From the NCBI GenBank assembly GCA_947475855.1, contig CANJPN010000306.1, positions 1 through 7,450 on the forward strand: DNA of 7,450 bases. Reading direction: 5' to 3'. How positions within the stretch are numbered: the first letter of the stretch is position 1; each line of letters begins with the position of its first letter. The stretch comes from Bradyrhizobiaceae bacterium (GTDB taxonomy: Bacteria > Pseudomonadota > Alphaproteobacteria > Rhizobiales > Hyphomicrobiaceae). The position numbers were made by a program, and so were the translations under genes. This document shows, piece by piece, positions 1 to 6,356 of the stretch. Below the pieces are notes generated by a model, which did not search any database, was not told where the DNA came from, and saw nothing but the letters and a program-made list of their open reading frames with translations.

Positions 1-3
1 GGC

Positions 4-62
4 GCCCCGCGGCGTTGCTCTCCGGTCGGCCTACGGCCTCCCTACGCGCAACGCCGCGGGGC
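4..62. repeat. Perfect 15-bp inverted repeat with 29-nt spacer
   Basis: Bases 4-18 (GCCCCGCGGCGTTGC) are the exact reverse complement of bases 48-62. The 29-nt spacer holds a smaller self-complementary GGCC-TAC-GGCC. This would form a very stable hairpin in RNA or cruciform in DNA. There is no T-run after it, so it is not a textbook intrinsic terminator. It may be a dispersed palindromic (REP-like) element or the terminator or end of a gene lying left of the window; the sequence alone does not decide. Confidence 0.7.
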
Positions 63-308
63 CCCTTGCCTCCCCCGCCTCGTACACCACGTCCTGGGAC
101 GCGCCCCTCTTGGCCTGTGGGGAATCGGCATGTTTCCGGGATTTTTCCGGGGTTGGGACAAGGTTTTGTCATTGTGGGGACGACTGCCGCCGATGTTCGC
201 GATGCGGCCCGCCCAGCCCCATTTGTGCACCACTCGGATCCTCTGCATTGGACTGGTTTCGATCGAAAATGTAGTGGCTCCATGAGGTTATGACGCAGGA
301 AGCCATGC
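63..308. other. Non-coding region upstream of the M23 peptidase gene
   Basis: No convincing gene is seen here: the open frames on either strand are short and their translations are low-complexity and rich in Pro and Arg. Visible structure is a direct repeat of TTTCCGGG (133-140 and 144-151, 11 bp apart) and a small palindrome GACAA-GGTT-TTGTC (157-170). A weak sigma70-like pair, TTGGAC at 248-253 with TGTAGT at 270-275 (16-bp spacing), lies before the peptidase gene but is too poor a match to call as a promoter. Confidence 0.5.
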
Positions 309-2537
309 GTGGAACCACAGGTCTCGTCGCCTTCGAGACCGTTGGAGGGACTAAGACAGGGTTTTGTGACAGGTCGATGTGCGACGGAACTGCGACAATC
401 GGGGCGGGATGCGTCGATCTTCGTGGTCGGTTACCTCAATGTTGCCGTGTTAGGAGCTATGGTCTGGATATGGCCACGCTTCCTTGTGGCGACCGCTGAG
501 TTCTCGGGGGGGGCTCGAGCCACCGTGGTGGACAATCGACGGCATGCACCGCTAGCGCGGCCGCGGTTGGCGCGGCTGAATGCCGGTGCGCGCGGGTTGT
601 CCCAGGTCTATGGCGGGCGTGGGCGCAAGTCGCGCTCCGGGATTTACGATCTGGATCATGCCGATCAGCGTCGCAGCGGCCGTTTCCGCTGGATGTTGAG
701 CACCTGTCTTGCTGCCATGGTTGGCGCGCTTGCGATCGGTGTCGTGATTTTCGGCTCGCTCGACGCGCGCGAAGCGGGGATCGACGTTCCCACTGTTCTC
801 ACCAGGCTGCGGGAAGGACCGTTTCGCGGTGGTGCTTCCTCTGTGGGTGGCCAAAGTGGAGAAGGACCGCGTTGGGCGGTACCGCATTCGGACCGGATGC
901 AGCCTGCGGCGGGTGCGCCTACGGTTCGGCAGGTCATCCATGAACAGATCCAGGTCCGTCGAAATGGCAGGCCGTACAATCAGATCCGGCCTTATGTTCG
1001 GATCGTCACGCGTCTCCAGCCTGTTTCGTCGCGCAATTCCGATGTGATCCCGGCGTTCAATCCGATTGCTCTGTATGGGAATCAAGGGGCAGATCGAGAC
1101 AATGCGCATGCATCGGGGCCACGGTTGGATTTTCGTTTCCAGGTCATGGATCAACTGATTGGGGGAACCGCCGTTTTCGACGATGGGATCGAGCTCGAGC
1201 CTCAGGAAGTCGCGGAGATTGCCGCGCAGTTCGAAGCAGAGGAGATCCTGGCGCGGGCCCAAGCGCAGTCGGCGGGAACCGCATCTTCTGGCGGATTTGG
1301 ACAAGGATTGACACCTGAAGCGGTGCCGAACACCACGATTTTGCGGCGCAAGCGGCCACAACTGCATTCGGCGACCGAGAACCTCGAGCGTCAAGTTCAA
1401 CGCGTGCACACCATGCAGCGCGGCGAGACGCTCGATCGGGTTCTGCGAAATACGAATTTCGGTGGCGATGTCGTGCAAGTCCGCCAAATGCTGGCAGCGA
1501 TGCGGCAGGTCATGGCGGAAAGCCAGGTTACGCCTGGCATGCAGCTCCATGTCACGATGGTGCCTTCGCTGACACGGGCGGGTGATGAACCCGCGCGGTT
1601 CAGTCTGTTCGGCGATGGAGGAGAGCATCGGGTTTCAGTGACGCGCAATGCCGCGGGGGATTTCGAAGCAAGTACAAAGGCGTTCACGTCTTCGATCGTG
1701 CGGGCGGCGATGCAGGAGAATGATACGCCGCAAGGATCGAGCATCTACGCTTCGCTCTATGACGCGGCGCTGATGATGGGCATACCGTCTCTGACGATCA
1801 CGCAGAAGCTCAGGGTTCATGCGTACGATACGGATTTCAGGCGGCCGATAAGTAGCGGCGATTTTGCCGAGTTCTTCTTCGACGTTCGCGAGGAGGCAGG
1901 CCCGGAGCTGACGCTTGGGGACCTCTTGTTCACTGCGATGTCGACTGGGGGCGAAGCCTATCGATATTGGCGATATCGCACACCTGACGGCCAAGTTGAT
2001 TACTTCGACGACAATGGCAACAACTCGAAGAAGTTCTTGTTGCGCCGGCCGGTGCGGGGAGAGAACGTCCGGCTCGCCTCGGGTTTCGGCGCGCGCATGC
2101 ATCCCATCCTGCGGTTCGTGCGATCGCACAATGGTATCGACTGGTCGGCGCCGGTTGGTACGCCAATTCTGGCAGCCGGAAACGGTGTCGTGGAAGAGGC
2201 GAAATACAAGGGCGAGTTCGGTAACTTCATACGCATTCAACATGCCAACGGGTACCAGTCCAGCTACGCGCATATGAGCCGCTACGCAGCGAGACTGCAG
2301 GAGGGGACACGGGTACGGCAGGGCGAGATCATCGGCTTCATCGGGAATACGGGCCTGTCGGCAGGACCGCATCTGCATTTCGAGATCCACGTCAACAACC
2401 GGCCCGTCGATCCCCTTTCGATCCAGGTTCCGCGTGAGCGCCCGCTCACGGGCAAGCTTCTGGCCGAGTTCCAGAAGGAGCGGGCCCGTATCGACGAGTT
2501 GATGCGCAAGCAACCGGTTTCAACCGAAAACAAGTAA
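309..2537 (+). CDS. Membrane-anchored M23 family zinc metallopeptidase (LytM/DD-endopeptidase-like)
   Basis: Probable peptidoglycan endopeptidase that cuts cross-links in the periplasm. Numbered from the longest frame (742 aa, GTG start), there is a basic cytoplasmic segment, one membrane helix at about residues 129-151, a periplasmic linker, a LysM/OapA-like stretch at about 367-417 (HTMQRGETL...PGMQLHV) and a C-terminal M23 domain at about 580-705. The M23 zinc-site pattern is complete: HxxxD (H607, D611) and H-L-H (H688, H690) within GPHLHFE, plus catalytic-type H655, so it should be active rather than a LytM-like activator. The start is uncertain. GTG 309 has AGGAAG at 297-302, but codons from there to about 520 include AGA, CTA and TTA, unlike the rest. 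ATG 459 has AGGAG only 2 nt upstream. GTG 525/528 or TTG 597 begin where the codon bias becomes normal. The family assignment is firm; the first 50-100 residues are doubtful. Confidence 0.9.
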   Translation: MEPQVSSPSRPLEGLRQGFVTGRCATELRQSGRDASIFVVGYLNVAVLGAMVWIWPRFLVATAEFSGGARATVVDNRRHAPLARPRLARLNAGARGLSQVYGGRGRKSRSGIYDLDHADQRRSGRFRWMLSTCLAAMVGALAIGVVIFGSLDAREAGIDVPTVLTRLREGPFRGGASSVGGQSGEGPRWAVPHSDRMQPAAGAPTVRQVIHEQIQVRRNGRPYNQIRPYVRIVTRLQPVSSRNSDVIPAFNPIALYGNQGADRDNAHASGPRLDFRFQVMDQLIGGTAVFDDGIELEPQEVAEIAAQFEAEEILARAQAQSAGTASSGGFGQGLTPEAVPNTTILRRKRPQLHSATENLERQVQRVHTMQRGETLDRVLRNTNFGGDVVQVRQMLAAMRQVMAESQVTPGMQLHVTMVPSLTRAGDEPARFSLFGDGGEHRVSVTRNAAGDFEASTKAFTSSIVRAAMQENDTPQGSSIYASLYDAALMMGIPSLTITQKLRVHAYDTDFRRPISSGDFAEFFFDVREEAGPELTLGDLLFTAMSTGGEAYRYWRYRTPDGQVDYFDDNGNNSKKFLLRRPVRGENVRLASGFGARMHPILRFVRSHNGIDWSAPVGTPILAAGNGVVEEAKYKGEFGNFIRIQHANGYQSSYAHMSRYAARLQEGTRVRQGEIIGFIGNTGLSAGPHLHFEIHVNNRPVDPLSIQVPRERPLTGKLLAEFQKERARIDELMRKQPVSTENK

Positions 2538-2616
2538 GGTGTGTGGCCAGCCATCTGGGGCGAGTGTAAGGTCGATACCAACTTTTCGATCCCACTCGAG
2601 CGGGCGGCAAAGATCC

Positions 2617-3390
2617 ATGTCTATTGTGCTCTACAACGCGCCTCAGTCGACGTGCAGCCAACGGGTTCGGTACGTGCTGAACGCCAAGGGATTGGACTTC
2701 ACCGAGCACAAGCTCAATCTCCTCGAAGGCGACCAGCTCCGCCCGGAGTATATCGCGATAAACCCGAATGGCGTCGTGCCCTCGCTCGTTCACGATGGTG
2801 TTGCGATCATAGATTCATCCGTCATCATTGAATATCTGGACGAGTGCTATCCGACACCGCATCCGTTTCGCCCGCGGGATCTCAAGGCGCTGGCGCGGAT
2901 GCGCACCATGATGCGCTACATCGACGAGATGCCGGCAGCGGCCATTCGTGTTCCAACATTCAATATCGCGTTTCTGCCGCGCTTCCAGAAGATGACGGAA
3001 GCGGAGTTTCTTGCGTTCGCGGAGTCGAAGCCGCTGCGCAAGGAGTTCATGCTGGCGATGGGCCAGAAGGGTTTCCCGCAAAAGGATATGGACGAGGCGC
3101 TTGGACGCGTGGCGCGCACGGTCGAGCGGATGGAGATGTGGATCGGCGAGAGCGGCGGCCCGTTTCTGATGGGCAAGCAGCTCACACTTGCGGACATAGC
3201 GTTGATGCCGACATTGGTGCGGCTCGAGGATCTAAAACTAGATCATCTCTGGGCGAAAGTGCCGGTGGTGGTCCGGTGGTTCGCACTGATCAAGATGCAA
3301 GCATCGTTTCGGCCGACGTACTATCCTGGATCGTTGCTCACAGAGCAATTTCCGCATCTGGCGGAGATGCGCCGCCAGCGTGGTGCTTGA
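2617..3390 (+). CDS. Glutathione S-transferase family protein
   Basis: A 257-aa soluble protein with a thioredoxin-fold N-terminal domain (about 1-80) and an all-helical C-terminal domain (about 90-230). The start of helix 1 reads S11-T-C13-S-Q-R, giving Ser11 or Cys13 as candidate glutathione-activating residues. The cis-Pro loop is V-P-S-L (54-57), followed by the gamma-Glu binding motif D66-S-S-V-I-I-E-Y-L. The C-terminal folding motif L-T-L-A-D-I (189-194) is present. The family conjugates glutathione to electrophiles or performs related thiol chemistry; the substrate cannot be read from sequence. I chose ATG 2617 because the beta-strand S-I-V-L-Y begins right after it and the 26 codons upstream do not look like GST. 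Its Shine-Dalgarno is weak. It lies 79 bp after the peptidase gene and 27 bp before the aldolase gene, so co-transcription with the aldolase is likely. Confidence 0.92.
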   Translation: MSIVLYNAPQSTCSQRVRYVLNAKGLDFTEHKLNLLEGDQLRPEYIAINPNGVVPSLVHDGVAIIDSSVIIEYLDECYPTPHPFRPRDLKALARMRTMMRYIDEMPAAAIRVPTFNIAFLPRFQKMTEAEFLAFAESKPLRKEFMLAMGQKGFPQKDMDEALGRVARTVERMEMWIGESGGPFLMGKQLTLADIALMPTLVRLEDLKLDHLWAKVPVVVRWFALIKMQASFRPTYYPGSLLTEQFPHLAEMRRQRGA

Positions 3391-3403
3391 GACGAAGTCG
3401 GCC

Positions 3404-3408
3404 GGAGG
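3404..3408 (+). promoter_or_regulatory. Shine-Dalgarno GGAGG deciding a GTG start
   Basis: GGAGG lies 9 nt upstream of the GTG at 3418 and there is no nearby in-frame ATG at the domain start. It supports GTG as the true start of the aldolase gene. Confidence 0.75.
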
Positions 3409-3417
3409 TGTTCGATC

Positions 3418-4302
3418 GTGCCTGATTTTCATGGCGTCTATCCGTATTTGGTGTCGCCGGTCGGGCGGGACGGGAGGGTCAAAGCCGATGTATTGGGCCA
3501 ACTCGTCTGCGATTTGATCGGCAAAGGCGTGCATGGGGTAACGCCGCTGGGTTCCACGGGCGAATTTGCCTATCTGAGCGCGCAGCAGCGCGAGGCCGTG
3601 GTGCGGGCTACAGTGGAAGCGGCGGGCAAGCGAGTGCCTGTCGTCGCGGGTGTGGCATCTACGTCGACGAGCGATGCCGTGGTGCAGGCGCTGGCTTATC
3701 AGCGGCTCGGCGCGGATGGCATCCTGGCAATCCTCGAGGCTTATTTTCCGCTCTCTGAAACGCAGGTCGAGAGCTACTTCCGGGCAATTGCCGATGCGGT
3801 CGACATTCCGGTGGTTCTTTATACAAACCCGCAGTTCCAGCGCTCTGACCTTTCGCTCGACGTTATCGCGCGGCTTGCAGAGCACCCACGCATCCGTTTC
3901 ATCAAGGACGCATCGACGAACACCGGCCGCCTGCTGTCGATCATGAATCGCTGCGGCCACAAGCTCGGCGTGTTCTCCGCGTCGGCGCATATACCGGCCG
4001 CGGTGATGATGATCGGCGGCGTCGGCTGGATGGCGGGGCCTGCGTGCCTCATTCCGGGCCCGAGCGTCGCTCTCTATGAGCACTGCCGCGCGGGACGCTG
4101 GGCGGAGGCGATGATACTGCAACGGCGGCTGTGGCGCGTGAACGAGGCATTCGCCCGGTTCAATCTTGCAGGCTGCATCAAGGCCGGGCTGGAGCTGCAG
4201 GGTTATGACGTCGGCGACCCCGTACCGCCACAGAGCCCGCTCAGCGCTGCCGATCGTGTCCAAGTCGGGCGAATCTTGAGCGACGTCAGCGGCGCGAGCT
4301 GA
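3418..4302 (+). CDS. Dihydrodipicolinate synthase/N-acetylneuraminate lyase family class I aldolase
   Basis: A 294-aa TIM-barrel protein of the usual length for this family, which uses a lysine Schiff base to make or break C-C bonds in pyruvate-type substrates. Seen in sequence: L-G-S-T-G-E-F (44-50, the GTTGE-like loop), Y109, the catalytic Tyr in V-L-Y-T-N-P (Y135) and the Schiff-base Lys in F-I-K-D-A-S (K163). The position matching the substrate-carboxylate-binding Arg138 of E. coli DapA is Phe here (F140, in N-P-Q-F-Q), so I do not call it dapA. It is more likely a catabolic aldolase or hydro-lyase of the broad family, with an unknown substrate. The gene starts with GTG after GGAGG, follows the GST gene by 27 bp and ends with a double stop (TGATGA), converging on the minus-strand epimerase gene. 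Confidence 0.9.
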   Translation: MPDFHGVYPYLVSPVGRDGRVKADVLGQLVCDLIGKGVHGVTPLGSTGEFAYLSAQQREAVVRATVEAAGKRVPVVAGVASTSTSDAVVQALAYQRLGADGILAILEAYFPLSETQVESYFRAIADAVDIPVVLYTNPQFQRSDLSLDVIARLAEHPRIRFIKDASTNTGRLLSIMNRCGHKLGVFSASAHIPAAVMMIGGVGWMAGPACLIPGPSVALYEHCRAGRWAEAMILQRRLWRVNEAFARFNLAGCIKAGLELQGYDVGDPVPPQSPLSAADRVQVGRILSDVSGAS

Positions 4303-4306
4303 TGAG

Positions 4307-4323
4307 CTTTCTACATTAGAAAG
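4307..4323. terminator. Small hairpin between convergent genes, possible bidirectional terminator
   Basis: CTTTCTA (4307-4313) and TAGAAAG (4317-4323) form a perfect 7-bp stem with a 3-nt CAT loop. It sits in the 29-bp gap between the stop codons of the + strand aldolase and the - strand epimerase, where a two-way terminator is expected. The stem is A/T-rich and no clear T-run follows, so termination strength is doubtful. Confidence 0.45.
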
Positions 4324-4331
4324 ATCAAGCC

Positions 4332-5291
4332 CTAGGATGGATTGCGGCGCATCCAGTCGGCGAGATCCTTCACGGCATCGTGCAACCTGAACTTCGGCTC
4401 GTAGCCGAGGTTGCGATTCGCGCGAGAGAGATCGGCGCCGTTGTCCCTGTTCGACAGGGAGATGCCGGCTCCTGCTGGAGCTTCGAACTTAACCTTCGCA
4501 CCCGGCACGGCGGCTGCGAATGCCGTTGCCATGTCGCTCGGCGTGGTCAGCGACCCCATCGTGATGTTGAAGATGCGGTTGCCGAGATCCTTGGCTTCGA
4601 GCGCGAGCACGGTGCCACCGGCTGCATCTTTCGAATAGACCCATTCCATCGCGCCCGGCGGCACCAGGGCTTCTTGGCCGGCAAGCGCCCGGCGCATGGC
4701 CTCGCGGACGATGTTGGATGGGCCGCCACCGCCGGCGCCGCTCCAAGGGCCGAAGACGGCGCCATAGCGCAGGCCAGCGAATTCTATTCCGCAGAAACGT
4801 GCATAGTTGAGACCCAGGCTTTCGACCGCCTGCTTGGTCGCCGAGTAGAACGTCGTCGGGCGGGGGAAGGCTTCCTCGCGACCGAACTCGCCCTGGTCTT
4901 CGCCGCCTTCGAGATAGTGATTGAGGACGCTGGAGCTCGATACGACGACGCGCTTCACGCCGGTGACGCGGGCCGCTTCGAGCACGTTCACGGTGCCCAT
5001 GATGTTCAGGTTGATCGCGGAATAGGGATCTTTTTGCGCGCCAAGGGTCAGCAATGGATTGGCGGCGGTGTGGGCGATGCGCGTGATCGAATGGGCGCGG
5101 AGCGCATCGACGATCGACAGGGGCCGTAGGACGTCGCCTTGGATCATGGTGACACGGTTCAGGTCGACGATCTCGCCGATCGCCTTGGTCTGGGCGGCGT
5201 GATCCATCAATACGGGTTTCTCGCCGCGCTCGACGAGGATGCGTGCGATCTGCGAGCCGATCAGGCCCGCGCCGATGACCAATGTCGTCAT
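4332..5291 (-). CDS. NAD(P)-dependent epimerase/dehydratase (extended SDR family)
   Basis: A 319-aa Rossmann-fold protein. The N-terminal nucleotide-binding loop is V-I-G-A-G-L-I-G-S (5-13), followed by D30 at the end of beta-strand 2 as in NAD-binding members. H-T-A-A-N-P (74-79) matches the cofactor contact segment. The catalytic set is the Ser cluster at 118-121 with Y149-S-A-T-K153 (YxxxK). Extended SDRs of this kind act on nucleotide sugars or related hydroxy/keto substrates; the exact reaction is not readable. The reading frame runs on upstream to about 5816, but ATG 5291 sits directly before the Rossmann strand, and the upstream part overlaps the well-supported hydratase alpha gene. 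The gap to that gene is 56 bp on the same strand, so it is probably the last gene of the hydratase operon. The Shine-Dalgarno is weak (AGAAAG-like). Confidence 0.9.
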   Translation of the reverse strand: MTTLVIGAGLIGSQIARILVERGEKPVLMDHAAQTKAIGEIVDLNRVTMIQGDVLRPLSIVDALRAHSITRIAHTAANPLLTLGAQKDPYSAINLNIMGTVNVLEAARVTGVKRVVVSSSSVLNHYLEGGEDQGEFGREEAFPRPTTFYSATKQAVESLGLNYARFCGIEFAGLRYGAVFGPWSGAGGGGPSNIVREAMRRALAGQEALVPPGAMEWVYSKDAAGGTVLALEAKDLGNRIFNITMGSLTTPSDMATAFAAAVPGAKVKFEAPAGAGISLSNRDNGADLSRANRNLGYEPKFRLHDAVKDLADWMRRNPS

Positions 5292-5347
5292 ACCGTTGTG
5301 CTTTCTGCTGGTGCCGAGTTCTCGATAGTGTGCCTGGGAACGATCCT

Positions 5348-6001
5348 TCAGGTGGCGGAAGGCATGGGGACCGCAACGCCGACCATGCTGTCGCGGGTCA
5401 CGATCGACGCCAGCTTTTCTTCGCTCCAGCCCTCGGTGCCGGCCGGGCGCTTGGGCAGGACGAGATAGCGGAGGTCTGCGAGGCTGTCGTGCACGCGGAC
5501 CGCGACGTCGTCGGCGATCACGGTGCCGAATTCGGCGAGGACCTTGCGCGGCTCGGAGACGATGCGTGCCCGGTAGCGCTTGGAACGATACCAGTCGGGC
5601 GGCAGGCCGAGGAGGCCGCGCGGGTAGCACGAGCACAGCGTGCAGACGATGACGTTGTGAACGTTGCTCGTGCTTTCGACGACGGTGAGCTTTGCCTCGC
5701 CCATATCGACGCCGAACCGGGATACCGCGGCATTGCCGTCCGCCAGCAGTTCGGCCTTGAACGCGGGATCGGTCCAGGCGCGGGCCACCACGGCCGCGCC
5801 GCGCGAGGGCTGCCATGAATCGAGTGCTTCAATACCGCGGCGGATCTTTTCGGGGGTCAGGATGCCTTTCTCGATCAGCAGTTCCTGCATTGCAAGAGTC
5901 ATAAGCTCGTAGCGGCCGGGAGCCGAGGTGTCCTCCGGCTTCACGCCGGGGTGGTCGTGATCGTGGCCATGGGAATGGTCGTGGTCGTGGTTTCCGCTCA
6001 T
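5348..6001 (-). CDS. Cobalt-type nitrile hydratase/thiocyanate hydrolase family metal-binding subunit (NHase alpha, SCNase gamma equivalent)
   Basis: A 217-aa subunit that should hold a non-corrin Co(III) ion. The metal-site motif is V-C120-T-L-C123-S124-C125-Y126; Thr after the first Cys and Tyr after the last are the cobalt-type pattern (iron types have Ser and Thr). The two inner ligands, C123 and C125, are normally oxidised in this family. R128 occupies the place where nitrile hydratases usually have Trp (C-Y-P-W); thiocyanate hydrolase has Arg there. The following L-G-L-P-P-D-W-Y and R-A-R-I-V-S-E-P-R-K blocks and the C-terminal V-T-R-D-S-M-V-G-V-A are typical. The first 17 residues carry seven alternating histidines (H5 to H17) mixed with Asp, a likely metal-binding tail. 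ATG 6001 is preceded by GAGGA, and the gene lies 37 bp after the second beta-half gene. The family is certain; thiocyanate versus nitrile as substrate is not. Confidence 0.93.
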   Translation of the reverse strand: MSGNHDHDHSHGHDHDHPGVKPEDTSAPGRYELMTLAMQELLIEKGILTPEKIRRGIEALDSWQPSRGAAVVARAWTDPAFKAELLADGNAAVSRFGVDMGEAKLTVVESTSNVHNVIVCTLCSCYPRGLLGLPPDWYRSKRYRARIVSEPRKVLAEFGTVIADDVAVRVHDSLADLRYLVLPKRPAGTEGWSEEKLASIVTRDSMVGVAVPMPSAT

Positions 6002-6038
6002 CTGCGGCGTCCTCGTCTCGTTTTCAGTCTGGACTGTA

Positions 6039-6356
6039 TCAATCCGGGAGGTGGCTCAGCCAATGCTCGTAGATGTCGACGTCGATGGTGTCGCCGGTGC
6101 TGCCGCGATAGGCCGGCCAGATGTCGTGCTGGCGAAAGCGTACGCGATACAGGCGGCGGCGGGGCTGTCCGGTGAAGCCGTAGCCGAGCTCCTCCGGGTT
6201 GAGGAATTCGCCGCAGGCGCGTTCGATGACGCCGATCTTGCCGCGGACATAGAATGGCGTGCGGCGGTGGCCGGGCGGGTTCACGCGCGCTATTGCAACG
6301 CGGTCACCCGGCTGAAAGGCGAGGGGCTGGAAGGGTGCGGTCTCGGTTGCGCTCAT
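6039..6356 (-). CDS. Nitrile hydratase beta C-terminal-half subunit (SH3-like), split-beta type
   Basis: A 105-aa protein equal to the SH3-like C-terminal domain of nitrile hydratase beta. Family landmarks: F-Q-P-G-D-R-V (14-20), N-P-P-G-H-R-R-T-P-F-Y-V-R-G-K (26-40), H-D-I-W-P-A-Y (77-83) and the closing D-T-I-D-V-D-I-Y-E-H-W-L (89-100). R38 in V-R-G-K aligns with the conserved beta Arg (R157 in Pseudonocardia NHase, from memory) that contacts the oxidised metal-site cysteines of the alpha subunit. In ordinary nitrile hydratases this domain is fused behind the N-terminal half; here it is a separate gene whose ATG overlaps the stop of the upstream gene (ATGA, 6353-6356), implying coupled translation. 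It should form a complex with the proteins at 6353-6730 and 5348-6001. Confidence 0.88.
   Translation of the reverse strand: MSATETAPFQPLAFQPGDRVAIARVNPPGHRRTPFYVRGKIGVIERACGEFLNPEELGYGFTGQPRRRLYRVRFRQHDIWPAYRGSTGDTIDVDIYEHWLSHLPD

Noticed and set aside
290..499. Small + strand frame starting ATG 290 with GAGG just upstream.
   Set aside because: Cys/Gly-rich translation with no family resemblance, overlapping the leader of the peptidase gene; insufficient support.
552..1628. Long minus-strand open frame of 358 codons opposite the M23 gene.
   Set aside because: Antisense shadow of a real gene: Arg/His-rich translation with no domain, while the + frame has normal codon use and clear M23 continuity.
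3238..4263. Minus-strand open frame of 341 codons opposite the GST end and the aldolase.
   Set aside because: Shadow of the aldolase gene, whose catalytic residues and Shine-Dalgarno are clear on the + strand.
3418..4302. Calling the aldolase dapA (lysine biosynthesis).
   Set aside because: The Arg that binds the second substrate in DapA is replaced by Phe140, and the neighbours are not lysine or cell-wall precursor genes.
5292..5816. Minus-strand frame extending the epimerase N-terminally to 494 aa.
   Set aside because: The extra part overlaps the well-supported hydratase alpha gene in another frame and is Arg/Pro/Gly-rich; the Rossmann fold starts right at ATG 5291.
6353..6356. Split beta subunit as a sequencing error or frameshift.
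   Set aside because: The break falls exactly at the interdomain linker, both halves have proper starts and stops, and the same split is known in thiocyanate hydrolase.
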